This document shows, piece after piece, positions 9,490 through 18,760 of a stretch of DNA of 64,000 nt. Source of the DNA: Maribellus sediminis (GTDB lineage: Bacteria; Bacteroidota; Bacteroidia; Bacteroidales; Prolixibacteraceae); NCBI RefSeq assembly GCF_011799805.1, contig NZ_WXUB01000001.1, forward strand, positions 1,550,001 through 1,614,000, read 5' to 3'. Positions within the stretch are counted from its first letter, which is position 1. Each line of letters opens with the position of its first letter. Below the pieces are notes generated by a model, which was not told where the DNA came from, did not search any database, and was given only the letters and a program-made list of their open reading frames with translations. The translations under genes were made by a program, and so were the position numbers.

Positions 9490-11877
9490 ATGAAAAAGAT
9501 AAATATTTTAATAATTCTGTCGCTTATCATTACGGCTGGAATATTCAGTTGCAAGGACAACGAAGATTTTAGCGGTCTGCATGATCTGACCGATGACGAG
9601 ATTGCCGAAATTGCCCGTCAGGACTCAATTGCCCAGGCGCAAAAAGAAAGGATCAATGCCGATCTGGTTCTTGAATACTCAATGGATATTACCATTAGCG
9701 GTTCCTTATACGAAGGTGGGAACCTGGAAATTGAGTTGGATAAAATCGCCGAGAAATTTGGAATAACAGAGGCCGAATTGCTGGCAGGAATTGCCGGAGA
9801 AAGCGGTGCGCCTGAAGTAAAAGGTTTTGCAATTGCCGGAACTACACACGCCGATATAGCCGGTGCTTCAAACACCAACGCACCGTGGGGGCACTGGTGG
9901 GACCGCCGTGGCGATTTAACTGCCTGGGGCGACTCAGCCATGGTTTTTGCCGAGTTCTATCCTGAAAACGGTTACTTCTCAGTTGGACAGTATCCGGGGC
10001 ATTTAACTGCAGGTCAGAAGGTGACTTTCATCGAGGCATTGAAATACAACGAAATTCGCATAGCTGTAAAAATTACGGTGAATGCGGTTGCTCCTGGTCA
10101 GATTACAGCTGATGTGGTAAGTACACAAGACCTTACAATTGAAGTTACTGCAAAAAGTGTTTACGATCCTGATCCACTTACTTTCGATTTGGCTGCAGTA
10201 TTAAACGATCTTGGAATTGATTCATTGACTGAAGCAACATTTATTGGAGTTAACGAAGATGGTTCATATGCCACCGAGGCGGTTACCGGTTACGGTTTCT
10301 GGTACGATTTTAACGGATATGTAGGAGCATGGGGCGATAATGCCAGTGTTTATACCAATTATGGCGAATTCGAGGATAACCAAATCAGTATTGGTCAGTA
10401 TCCTGATCACCTGGCTGCCGATGAAACTTATACGATTAAGTACGGTTTCATGGCTAATAATAAAATCGTAATGCTCAACATCACCATTAAAGTTCTTGGC
10501 TATGTTGATCCAGAAACTGCACCTGAAGGAAATCCTGAAGCAATGACAATCGATATCGAACTGAGCAAACCTTACAGTAACGATTATGCATCAGTTACCG
10601 CCGATATTAAGGAAACATTCCGTCAGGCCTTTAAAATGACCACATACCAGATACATAAAGCTATTGGCGACGGTACCTTCAAATTGTATCAGGGTGCCGT
10701 AACCGAAGAGGATCCTTCTTACACGGCTGATGTTCCCGGTTATTGGTTGAAAGAAGATGGAACTGCCGGTGGTTGGGGCGAATCGGTTGTATGGACAAGT
10801 GTTGGCCACAGCGAAACCGATTTGTACCTCTATGGAGGTAACCACCCGGATAATGCTACTGCAGGTATGACCGTTACAACCACTTATATTGCTACTTGTA
10901 ACGGAGGATCAGTAACCATCAATCTTACTTTTATTGTTGAAGGCGACAATTATATTGATCCGGAAACAGCGCCTGAAGGTGATCCAGAGAATCTGACCAT
11001 TGATGTTACTTTAAGCAAGCCTTATAGCGACGATTATGCTTCTGTTACTGCTGATGTGAAAGAAACATTGCGTCAGGCGTTCAAAATGACAACTTATCAG
11101 ATTCATAAAGCCATCCAGGACGGTACGCTGAAATTATATCAGGGATCGGCAAGCGAAGTTGATCCGTCTTACACTGCCGATGTTCCCGGTTACTGGTTAA
11201 ATGCTGATGGTACTGCTGTTGGTTGGGCCGAAGGTGTTGTTTGGACAAGCCTTGGTCACTCCGAATCTGAATTGTACCTCTATGGTGGTAACCATCCGGA
11301 GAATGCAACAGCAGGTACAACCGTTACAACTACCTATGTTGCTGTTTGTAATGGCGGTTCGGCAACGATTAATCTCACCTTTGTTATTGAAGGTGAAACA
11401 ACACCGGAACCTAAAGATCTGACCTTGACTTATAACGTCTCATTTGCAGCAGATTCTGTTAACTATTCGGGCACAACAGTTAGTTTAAGTGCCAACGGTG
11501 ACATAGATAAAGTAGCAGAAGCGCTGTTAATGGAGTCTTCGGCAATTGAAGCAGCCTTGCTTGCTGCCAAAGAAACGCCACAGGAAGGCAAAATTGCTTT
11601 TGCAGCGGTTGAACCCGGTGGAAGCTTAAATTACAATACCACTGCAAACGGACTTGGTTTCTGGTTCGATAGCACAGGTGCTGTTATTGGCTGGGGTAGT
11701 GATAACGACAGCAAATTGTTCTCTGAATTTACCTCAGCAGATTTCACCTTTAGTATTGGTCAGTTCCCGGGTAAGAGCAGTGCTGGTGATACCTATACCG
11801 TTAAGGAAGCATTTGTTTACACAAAAGACGGTGTAGAATATCAGGTTACATTTGTATTTAATGTTACCATCAATTAA
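9490..11877 (+). CDS. Surface lipoprotein with five beta-type repeats (DUF4859-like)
   Basis: Not recognised as an enzyme. A lipoprotein signal ends at Cys about 21 ('GIFSCKDNEDF'). After a short helical linker come five related units at about 57-200, 215-340, 345-487, 488-630 and 640-795. Each has an aromatic segment such as 'GFWFDSTGAVIGWG' followed by a 'GQYP.H/K..AG.TYT' segment and a terminal beta strand. Repeats 3 and 4 are nearly the same and start with the same linker ('DPETAPEG'), a recent tandem duplication. The units resemble, from memory, the Bacteroidetes domain called DUF4859. Position after susD fits a SusE/F- or SGBP-like surface glycan-binding protein; tryptophan-rich repeats suit sugar stacking. 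The binding role is inferred. Confidence 0.8.
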   Translation: MKKINILIILSLIITAGIFSCKDNEDFSGLHDLTDDEIAEIARQDSIAQAQKERINADLVLEYSMDITISGSLYEGGNLEIELDKIAEKFGITEAELLAGIAGESGAPEVKGFAIAGTTHADIAGASNTNAPWGHWWDRRGDLTAWGDSAMVFAEFYPENGYFSVGQYPGHLTAGQKVTFIEALKYNEIRIAVKITVNAVAPGQITADVVSTQDLTIEVTAKSVYDPDPLTFDLAAVLNDLGIDSLTEATFIGVNEDGSYATEAVTGYGFWYDFNGYVGAWGDNASVYTNYGEFEDNQISIGQYPDHLAADETYTIKYGFMANNKIVMLNITIKVLGYVDPETAPEGNPEAMTIDIELSKPYSNDYASVTADIKETFRQAFKMTTYQIHKAIGDGTFKLYQGAVTEEDPSYTADVPGYWLKEDGTAGGWGESVVWTSVGHSETDLYLYGGNHPDNATAGMTVTTTYIATCNGGSVTINLTFIVEGDNYIDPETAPEGDPENLTIDVTLSKPYSDDYASVTADVKETLRQAFKMTTYQIHKAIQDGTLKLYQGSASEVDPSYTADVPGYWLNADGTAVGWAEGVVWTSLGHSESELYLYGGNHPENATAGTTVTTTYVAVCNGGSATINLTFVIEGETTPEPKDLTLTYNVSFAADSVNYSGTTVSLSANGDIDKVAEALLMESSAIEAALLAAKETPQEGKIAFAAVEPGGSLNYNTTANGLGFWFDSTGAVIGWGSDNDSKLFSEFTSADFTFSIGQFPGKSSAGDTYTVKEAFVYTKDGVEYQVTFVFNVTIN

Positions 11878-11925
11878 AGTATTGTTAGTTATTACTTTTA
11901 CAGTATAATAGATTAAACTTGATTA

Positions 11926-13989
11926 ATGAATAGTTTTAAATCACAGTTGAGAGTGCATAAGTCGGAGAAATCCGGCTTATGCCACTTTTTATTTCCGGTT
12001 ATATTTTTATTGATTTCTTCATTTGTTTTTGCAGCCTGCGGCGGAAGCGATACGCCAACACCGGAACCTGATCCTGATCCGGACCCGGTAGTTGAAGACA
12101 CAACCAAAACGCCTTCGGTTACGATTTTAACAGAGGATGATGTGGTGGACTTCGACAAGTTCTACAAACCGAAAGAATTCAAAAATATGGATTTCCTGAG
12201 GGGAGACAGCAAATGGTCGTTTGTGCGCAGCAAACAATCCGAGCACTTTGTGGTGTTCTGGGAACCCGGTTTTGGATTAAATCCAAATGCCGACAGTGTG
12301 CCGGAAGCACTTCGTGTGGATGTTGACGATCTGCTGGTAAAAGCCGAAGAGTTTTTCCAGGTGAATGTGAATACCCTGAATTTTGCCGAACTGGGTGCAG
12401 GTAAATCAAATCTCGACAAATACAAGATGGAAATTTACCTCTTGTACCAAACTGAATGGCTGGCTACCGGAAGTGGTTACGACGATATGATTGGTGCGCT
12501 TTGGGTTAATCCAAGCACCTGTAAACCGGTTGGTTCAACCATCGCCCACGAAATTGGCCACAGTTTTCAGTTCCAGGTATATGCCGACCTCTTGGCTTAC
12601 GGAGGAATTGAGAACGATTTTACCCGCGGATTCCGCTACGGATTTGGGGGTAATGGCGGTAACGGTTTTTGGGAGCAAACAGCACAATGGCAATCTTTTC
12701 AATCTTATCCGGCGCAAGCTTTTACATCGTACGATTTTTCGGTGTACATGGATAATTACCACCGTCATTTTGGTCACGAGTGGCAACGTTATGCCAGTTA
12801 CTGGCTGCATTACTACTGGACAGATAAGCACGGAATCGATTTTATAGGAAAACTGTGGCGTGAAGCTATCAGACCCGAAGATCCGATTGAAGCCTACATG
12901 CGGATTAACGGTTTGTCGGTTGACGAAATGAATGCCGAACTTTACGATGCGGCAGCTCACATGGCAAGTTGGGATATAGATGCTATTCGCTCGCTTGGAA
13001 GTAATTATATCGGTCAGTTCAAGTACAAATTCTATCAGCTTGAAGACGGAACTTATCAGGTAGCTTACAGAAGTTGTCCGGGAACAACCGGATACAATGT
13101 AATTCCGTTAAATGTTCCCGAAGCAGGAACGGTGATCACAACTTCTTTTAAAGCTTTGCAACCCGGATCAGCACTGGCTTCAGCCGATCCCGGAGAATAT
13201 TCAGAGGATGGAACAACACTTACAACACGCAACTACAACAGCGGAACGTTAACACGTGCCGGCTGGCGCTATGGTTATGTGGCACTGTTAAGCAGCGGCG
13301 AACGGGTTTATGGTGAAATGAACCGGAAAACTTCGGCTGATATCGAATTTACAGTTCCCGAAGGATGCGAACGTTTGTGGCTGGTTGTATTGGGTGCACC
13401 ATCGAGTTATCAGGCACATGCCTGGGATGAGCGGGAAAGTAACGACGACCAGTGGCCGTACACGGTAAAATTTACCAATACCGATTTGTTGGGTTCTGTT
13501 GTTATCGATCCGAATGGTACTCCTGAAGATCTTACGCTGACCTATGATATTTCATTCCCTGCCGATGCTTCGGCATATTCGGGAACAACAGTTAGTCTGA
13601 ATGGCAACGGCGATATTACCAAAGTGGCAGAAGCACTTGTATTACAGCCATCAGCAATTGCCGCTGCTTTACTCGCTGCAAAACAAACACCACAGGAAGG
13701 TAAAATTGCCTTTGCAGCCGTTGAGCCCGATGGTAGCCTGAATTACAATACAACGGCCAACGGACTGGGTTTCTGGTTCGATAGCACCGGAGCCGTTATT
13801 GGCTGGGGCAGCGATAACGACAGTAAAGTTTTCTCTGAATTCACTGCCGATAATTTCAACTTTAGCATCGGACAATATCCGGGGAAAAGTAGTGCAGGCG
13901 ATAAATACACCATTAAAGAAGCTTTTGTGTATACCAAAAACGCCGCTCAATACAGGGTAACTTTTGTATTTAATATTACCATCAACTAA
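11926..13989 (+). CDS. Zincin-like surface lipoprotein (DUF6055-like) with C-terminal DUF4859-like domain
   Basis: The signal peptide ends with a lipobox at Cys about 38 ('FVFAACGGSD'), then a Pro/Asp linker. The central region opens with 'SEHFVVFWEPGFG' and holds 'IAHEIGHSFQFQ', an HExxH motif (H208, E209, H212), with a possible third ligand Glu near 250 in 'NGFWEQTAQW'. This pattern fits a gluzincin-type metallopeptidase fold and resembles the family I know as DUF6055; catalytic activity is not established. The last about 150 residues nearly duplicate the final repeat of the preceding gene, including 'TPQEGKIAFAAVEP' and 'LGFWFDSTGAVIGWGSDN'. The gene belongs to the PUL operon, 48 nt after its neighbour. 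A surface peptidase or carbohydrate-tethered protease is the likeliest role. Confidence 0.8.
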   Translation: MNSFKSQLRVHKSEKSGLCHFLFPVIFLLISSFVFAACGGSDTPTPEPDPDPDPVVEDTTKTPSVTILTEDDVVDFDKFYKPKEFKNMDFLRGDSKWSFVRSKQSEHFVVFWEPGFGLNPNADSVPEALRVDVDDLLVKAEEFFQVNVNTLNFAELGAGKSNLDKYKMEIYLLYQTEWLATGSGYDDMIGALWVNPSTCKPVGSTIAHEIGHSFQFQVYADLLAYGGIENDFTRGFRYGFGGNGGNGFWEQTAQWQSFQSYPAQAFTSYDFSVYMDNYHRHFGHEWQRYASYWLHYYWTDKHGIDFIGKLWREAIRPEDPIEAYMRINGLSVDEMNAELYDAAAHMASWDIDAIRSLGSNYIGQFKYKFYQLEDGTYQVAYRSCPGTTGYNVIPLNVPEAGTVITTSFKALQPGSALASADPGEYSEDGTTLTTRNYNSGTLTRAGWRYGYVALLSSGERVYGEMNRKTSADIEFTVPEGCERLWLVVLGAPSSYQAHAWDERESNDDQWPYTVKFTNTDLLGSVVIDPNGTPEDLTLTYDISFPADASAYSGTTVSLNGNGDITKVAEALVLQPSAIAAALLAAKQTPQEGKIAFAAVEPDGSLNYNTTANGLGFWFDSTGAVIGWGSDNDSKVFSEFTADNFNFSIGQYPGKSSAGDKYTIKEAFVYTKNAAQYRVTFVFNITIN

Positions 13990-13994
13990 AGAAA

Positions 13995-15317
13995 TTGAAG
14001 CGCCTTTTTTTCCATAGCGGCTATAAATTCAAACCGAATGTACTGGCACTGATGGTGTGCTTGTCGGTGTTGATGTTCACGCGTTGTTCAGAGGATGAAG
14101 TTATCGATCCTGACGAAGATGGGAAAGAAGAGGTGGCGCAGGAAACGTACTTGGTGGCCCGGTTGGCAATAATAACCGAAAATGCAACGGCAATTTCAAC
14201 CCGGGAAACCTATGTGAATTGCGGAATAACAATCGAATCAGATAAGGCGGAATGGAATTATTCGGGCACCGGAAAAATCAGGGGGAGAGGAAACTCAACC
14301 TGGCTCTGGTACCCGAAGAAACCATACCGGATTAAACTGGAAGAGAAAGCTGGAATACTGGGTCTTGATCCGAATAAAGACTGGGTGCTACTGGCCGATT
14401 ACCGCGACCCAACGCATTTGATGAACACCTTTGTTTTTACAGTGGGTCAGGGATTGGGACTGCCTTTTACCAACCACATTCGTTATGCAGAAGTAACGCT
14501 GAATAACGAATACATCGGTTTATATACGATTACCGAACAAATTGAGGAAGGTAAAAACCGTGTAGCCATCGATTCAACACATGGGATTTTGTTGTCGCTG
14601 GATAGAGATGATGGTCCTGAGTTGGCACCTCAGGAAAGCGATAACTTCTGGTCGTCGATTTATCAGTTACCGGTTTGCATTAAGCATCCAAATAATGTCT
14701 CTTCGGCACGAATGGCACAAATAAAAAGCGATTTTGCTAAACTTGAGAATGCACTAAAATCAGCAGATTATGAGCGTGTTGCCCAGGAATTAGATATTTC
14801 GTCTTTTATCGATTACATGCTCATTCAGGAACTTGTTTACAACGTTGAAGTTGATGCTCCGCGAAGCATTTATCTGCATAAGGATATTTATGGTTTATGG
14901 GTGATGGGACCGCTTTGGGACTTCGATGCAGGATTCGATTTCGACTGGGGAACCATGTACACCGGACATAATTACTTTGCAAGCCACCGCGAACTGGTAC
15001 TGGGAACCGATCCCGTTCATCACGCGGGTGGTTATCATGTGCCTTCGTTTTTTACCGATTTATTCCGGAGCAAACGGTTTTTAAGCGAGTACAGGGCGCG
15101 TTGGTCCGAAATAAAGGACAAATTAATGAGCGACTACTGGACCACCACATTGGTTTATGCCGATGGTTTTGCAGCTGCCATGCAGCGCGACGCCGATCGC
15201 TGGCCGATTGGAAAGTATAACCGGACGCAAATCAGCCAAATGGAAAACTGGCTAACGAACAGAATAACGTACCTGACGAGTGTTATTGACAATTATCCGG
15301 CGGGAACGATTGAGTGA
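13995..15317 (+). CDS. CotH-family (spore coat protein H-like) lipoprotein
   Basis: The CotH fold is related to protein kinases; Bacillus CotH phosphorylates coat proteins. Seen here: 'IRGRGNSTWLWYPKKPYRIK', 'DPNKDWVLLADYRDPTHLMN', 'YIGLYTITEQIEEGKNRV' and 'GPLWDFDAGFDFDWG', the last containing the Asp pair of the metal/ATP site. The N-terminus has a hydrophobic signal and a Cys in 'LMFTRCSEDE', so it is probably a surface lipoprotein. The best start is TTG at 13995, five nt after the previous stop; no ATG gives a full signal peptide. 440 aa matches the family. In PULs these proteins are frequent but their substrate is unknown. ATP is not expected outside the cell, so a kinase role here is doubtful. 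Confidence 0.88.
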   Translation: MKRLFFHSGYKFKPNVLALMVCLSVLMFTRCSEDEVIDPDEDGKEEVAQETYLVARLAIITENATAISTRETYVNCGITIESDKAEWNYSGTGKIRGRGNSTWLWYPKKPYRIKLEEKAGILGLDPNKDWVLLADYRDPTHLMNTFVFTVGQGLGLPFTNHIRYAEVTLNNEYIGLYTITEQIEEGKNRVAIDSTHGILLSLDRDDGPELAPQESDNFWSSIYQLPVCIKHPNNVSSARMAQIKSDFAKLENALKSADYERVAQELDISSFIDYMLIQELVYNVEVDAPRSIYLHKDIYGLWVMGPLWDFDAGFDFDWGTMYTGHNYFASHRELVLGTDPVHHAGGYHVPSFFTDLFRSKRFLSEYRARWSEIKDKLMSDYWTTTLVYADGFAAAMQRDADRWPIGKYNRTQISQMENWLTNRITYLTSVIDNYPAGTIE

Positions 15318-15406
15318 TAAATAGAATACATAAATAAGAAAAACAAAGTAGCGGATCCTGAGTTTGGGGCGAGTTATCTTTAAAACGAACTGACAATTTT
15401 ATTAAG

Positions 15407-18109
15407 ATGAAGCATATTTTTTTCTTTCTGATAGGATTGGGCCTTGCATTGAATGCGGGAGCAATACTATCGAAACAAGCTGCAGATTTAGATTCCATTG
15501 ATGTTGATATGGGCTCGCTGAAGTTTTCTACCTCGGTTTTTAACCTGGAGATATTAAAATCGTCGCACACTGTAGCCGGTCTGCATCCGGTTTCGGAACC
15601 CGGTTTTGACTTTACACCAGGCGAATGGCTTCCATACCGCAAAAAAGCAGGCTATTATCACCTGGGTGACATTAATTTCAGAATACGAACAAACGGTAGC
15701 GGAGATTGGGAAAGCTACTCTTCAGCTGCTTCCAGAAAGAATGTCAGCGAAATAACTGCAGACAATGCCAATATTCTTGCTGCTTCCGATTTATCTGAGC
15801 TTTTCCCCGAGGATGCCCCGGTTAAAGTTACGCGTTACTGGGAAAAAGATGGAGAGAACCTTGTTCTTCGCTTCGATATTAAAAACGTTTCGAACAAGGA
15901 TATTGAAATAGGAGCACTTGGAATTCCGGTAATTTTCAATAATAATCATTCGCGTAAATCACTTGATGAAGCGCATGCCGAAAATGTTTTTTATGATCCA
16001 TATATCGGAATGGATGCCGGCTATTTACAGGTGATCCGATTAAAAGGAACCGGCCAGGTTTTGCTGGTACTGCCTTATAACGATTCGCCTTTCGAGGCTT
16101 ACAACCCTTTACTCGACGATCCGACTCGTCGCGGAATTACCTTCGAAGGTTTTCATGAATGGATGATCCACAGCAAAGCTTATGCTGAAAACGAGTGGAA
16201 AGAAGCTGAGCAATGGAATACGCCAACTTCTGAAATTCTGAAGCCCGGCAAAACCAGAACCGTTGGATTGAAATTCGTTCTCTCGGATTCCATTCACAAC
16301 ATTGAAAATACACTGATCGAAAACGACCGTCCGGTTGCGGTTGGAGTTCCCGGTTACGTACTTCCACAGGATGTGAATGGCGAACTTTTTTTGAAGTACG
16401 ATCAGAAAATCAAAAAGATGGAAGTGGAACCGGAAGGGGCGCTTGAACTGACCAAACAAAATGCCACCGAAAACAATTGGCAAAAATATACAGTTCAGGG
16501 GAAACTTTGGGGGCGTGCCCGCCTGACCATCACGTATAAAAACGGACTGCAACAAACGATAAACTACAAGGTTATTAAGCCCGAAAAGCAGGTTGTTGCC
16601 GATAACGGACATTTCCTGACTACGGAGCAGTGGTTTGATGAACCTAACGATCTTTTCGATCGCTCGCCATCGGTAATTACCTACGATTACGAAGAAAAGA
16701 AACCGGTAACACAGGACAGCCGTGCCTGGATTTGTGGACTGGGCGATGAAGGAGGTTCAGGATCATGGTTAAATGCCATTATGAAACAGTTAGTTGAACC
16801 TGATCCGGCTGAAATTGCCAAACTCGAAGACTTTGTGCAGCAAACCATGTGGGGCGGCATTCAGTACAACGAAGGACCGTTGAAATACGGCGTGCGGAAA
16901 AGTATGTTCTACTACGAACCCGACTCGATGCCTGCCGGAACTTACAGCAAGGATATCAATTATAAAACCTGGGCGGCCTGGAATAAGGAGCATGCCATGT
17001 CGGTTGAACGCTCGTACAATTATCCGCATGTGGCAGCGGCACACTGGGTGATGTACCGTCTGGCTCGTAACTACGAAGGACTGGCAAAACAGCAATCGTG
17101 GGACTGGTACCTGTTGAATGCCTACCAAACGTCGATGGCGATGATGGAACTGGCACCGTATTATGCGCAGTTTGGCCAAATGGAAGGAAGTGTTTTTGTA
17201 CATATTCTGGATGATTTGAAAGCAGAAGGTATGTGGGAATATGCCCGCAAACTTGAAGAAAAAATGAAAGGCCGCACCGAACACTGGGCCTCTTTGAATT
17301 ATCCTTTTGGAAGTGAAATGCCATGGGATTCAACCGGTCAGGAAGAAGTATATATGTGGTCGGAATATTTTGGCCACCAGGATAAAGCAGAAACTACCCT
17401 GCGTGCAATTTTGGCTTATATGCCAACAATTCCTCACTGGGCTTACAACGGAAATGCGCGCCGTTACTGGGATTTTCTTTACGGAGGAAAACTTTCAAGG
17501 GTGGAGCGCCAGATCCATCATTATGGTTCGGGGCTAAACGCGATTCCTGTATTGGAAGAATATCGTAATATGCCTGACGATCTGTACCTGCTGCGTGTTG
17601 GTTATGGTGGCCTGATGGGAACGCTTTCGAACATTACCGAAGACGGTTTTGCACCGGCAGCTTTCCATTCGTTCCCTTCTACTTTGAAAAACGACGGAAT
17701 CTCAGGTGATTACGGTCCCGGATTTTATGGATATGCAGTTAACTCGTCAAGCTATCTTACCAAACACGATGAGTTTGGCTGGCTGGCTTTTGGTGGAAAC
17801 CTAAGTGAGGATGACGATGTGGTAAAAGTAGAATTAACTACTGCTGCCAAATCACGTTTTTACCTGGCTCCGCTCAAACTTTGGTTGACGCTCGACGCCG
17901 GTAAATTCAAATCGGTGGCTTACAATACCAGTTCGGGAGAAGTTTCAATAGAGTTAGATGCAGCAAACGATTTTACTCCTAAAGCATATTTGAGGTTAAA
18001 GTCGTACGAGAAGGACACCAAAATTGCGCTTAGTAAATATCCGATGAACAAACGTGGCCAGTATGAAATCCCTCTTGAAAATGAAACAGTAAAATTTGGT
18101 TTGAATTAG
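15407..18109 (+). CDS. Secreted 900-residue protein, DUF5695-like, possible glycan-active enzyme
   Basis: The function is not known to me. A Sec signal is present ('FFFLIGLGLALNAGAI'). The N-terminal 300 residues look like a large beta-sandwich ('FDFTPGEWLPYRKKAGYYHL', 'VLRFDIKNVSNKDIEIGALG'). The central 450-750 region is rich in Trp/Tyr helical segments ('AAHWVMYRLARNYEGLAKQ', 'MWSEYFGHQDKAETTLRAI', 'IPHWAYNGNARRYWDFLYGG'), as in alpha/alpha-barrel glycosidases and lyases. The tail is again beta-rich. Overall it resembles the Bacteroidota family called DUF5695. The beta-sandwich plus helical-toroid architecture and location in the PUL suggest a glycoside hydrolase or lyase; no catalytic residues can be named. 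Confidence 0.7.
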   Translation: MKHIFFFLIGLGLALNAGAILSKQAADLDSIDVDMGSLKFSTSVFNLEILKSSHTVAGLHPVSEPGFDFTPGEWLPYRKKAGYYHLGDINFRIRTNGSGDWESYSSAASRKNVSEITADNANILAASDLSELFPEDAPVKVTRYWEKDGENLVLRFDIKNVSNKDIEIGALGIPVIFNNNHSRKSLDEAHAENVFYDPYIGMDAGYLQVIRLKGTGQVLLVLPYNDSPFEAYNPLLDDPTRRGITFEGFHEWMIHSKAYAENEWKEAEQWNTPTSEILKPGKTRTVGLKFVLSDSIHNIENTLIENDRPVAVGVPGYVLPQDVNGELFLKYDQKIKKMEVEPEGALELTKQNATENNWQKYTVQGKLWGRARLTITYKNGLQQTINYKVIKPEKQVVADNGHFLTTEQWFDEPNDLFDRSPSVITYDYEEKKPVTQDSRAWICGLGDEGGSGSWLNAIMKQLVEPDPAEIAKLEDFVQQTMWGGIQYNEGPLKYGVRKSMFYYEPDSMPAGTYSKDINYKTWAAWNKEHAMSVERSYNYPHVAAAHWVMYRLARNYEGLAKQQSWDWYLLNAYQTSMAMMELAPYYAQFGQMEGSVFVHILDDLKAEGMWEYARKLEEKMKGRTEHWASLNYPFGSEMPWDSTGQEEVYMWSEYFGHQDKAETTLRAILAYMPTIPHWAYNGNARRYWDFLYGGKLSRVERQIHHYGSGLNAIPVLEEYRNMPDDLYLLRVGYGGLMGTLSNITEDGFAPAAFHSFPSTLKNDGISGDYGPGFYGYAVNSSSYLTKHDEFGWLAFGGNLSEDDDVVKVELTTAAKSRFYLAPLKLWLTLDAGKFKSVAYNTSSGEVSIELDAANDFTPKAYLRLKSYEKDTKIALSKYPMNKRGQYEIPLENETVKFGLN

Positions 18110-18131
18110 AGTAAGTTCAACATTGGCTGAA

Positions 18132-18719
18132 ATGGAAGCATTGAAATCAACGGAAATCAATCGTAAGAATTTTCTTCGAAAAGCTTGTTGGGCCGGAGCC
18201 TGTATTTGCGGCTTTATGCCTGTTGCCGGCGGTGGAACGAATGAGCGGGATTCCGTTGACGAAGAATCAGTGAATACAGATTTGAAGCTGATGCAAGACT
18301 GGATTTCAAACCTGCTTTTGAGTCTTGGTGAAAATCTGACAGAAGATGATTGCCGCAAAGTGTTAAAAACTAGTGCAATGGCTCATTACGATTTTCTCAC
18401 TATGGAGAAAGTTCTTGCACCTTATATTGGAGACCTGTTGAGTTTTAATGCTTTTATTAGCAAGGAGTGGGGATGGATGGTTGATTATAATCCGGATACC
18501 GGGGTACTGATTGCCAACGAAAATAAACCGCATTGTGTTTGCCCTTTGCTCAATCAAAAACAAGCTAATAAGTATCCTGCTTTGTGCTATTGCTCCGAAG
18601 GTTTTGCCGAAAAAATGTTTTCGGAGGTAATCGGTTATCCGGTTACAGCTCGTGTTCTTACTTCAGTTCAACGCGGAGATAATCATTGTGTTTATGAAGT
18701 TAAAACAAGAATGCACTAA
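18132..18719 (+). CDS. Small exported Cys-rich protein, ATC-hydrolase/V4R-like
   Basis: About 195 residues. The N-terminus 'INRKNFLRKACWAGACICGF' resembles a Tat signal with an R-K pair rather than R-R. The body ends with 'ALCYCSEGFAEKMFSEVIG' and 'GDNHCVYEV', a Cys-containing alpha/beta pattern that recalls proteins annotated as L-2-amino-thiazoline-4-carboxylate hydrolase and V4R-type ligand-binding domains. The conserved cysteines ('HCVCPLL', 'LCYCSEG') suggest a metal or thiol site. A TTG at 18123 could extend it by three residues; I chose the ATG. It is an unexpected member of a glycan operon, sitting between the large secreted protein and the peptidase. Function is open. Confidence 0.6.
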   Translation: MEALKSTEINRKNFLRKACWAGACICGFMPVAGGGTNERDSVDEESVNTDLKLMQDWISNLLLSLGENLTEDDCRKVLKTSAMAHYDFLTMEKVLAPYIGDLLSFNAFISKEWGWMVDYNPDTGVLIANENKPHCVCPLLNQKQANKYPALCYCSEGFAEKMFSEVIGYPVTARVLTSVQRGDNHCVYEVKTRMH

Positions 18720-18760
18720 ATTGTAGCCATTATAAACCAAGGCAAAAACGAAATAATATA

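Noticed and set aside
12535-12960. 141-codon frame antisense to the zincin-like lipoprotein
   Set aside because: Shadow of a real gene with no independent support.
18123-18131. TTG start three codons upstream for the small Cys-rich protein
   Set aside because: Possible, but the ATG at 18132 gives an equally good signal sequence and is the simpler choice.
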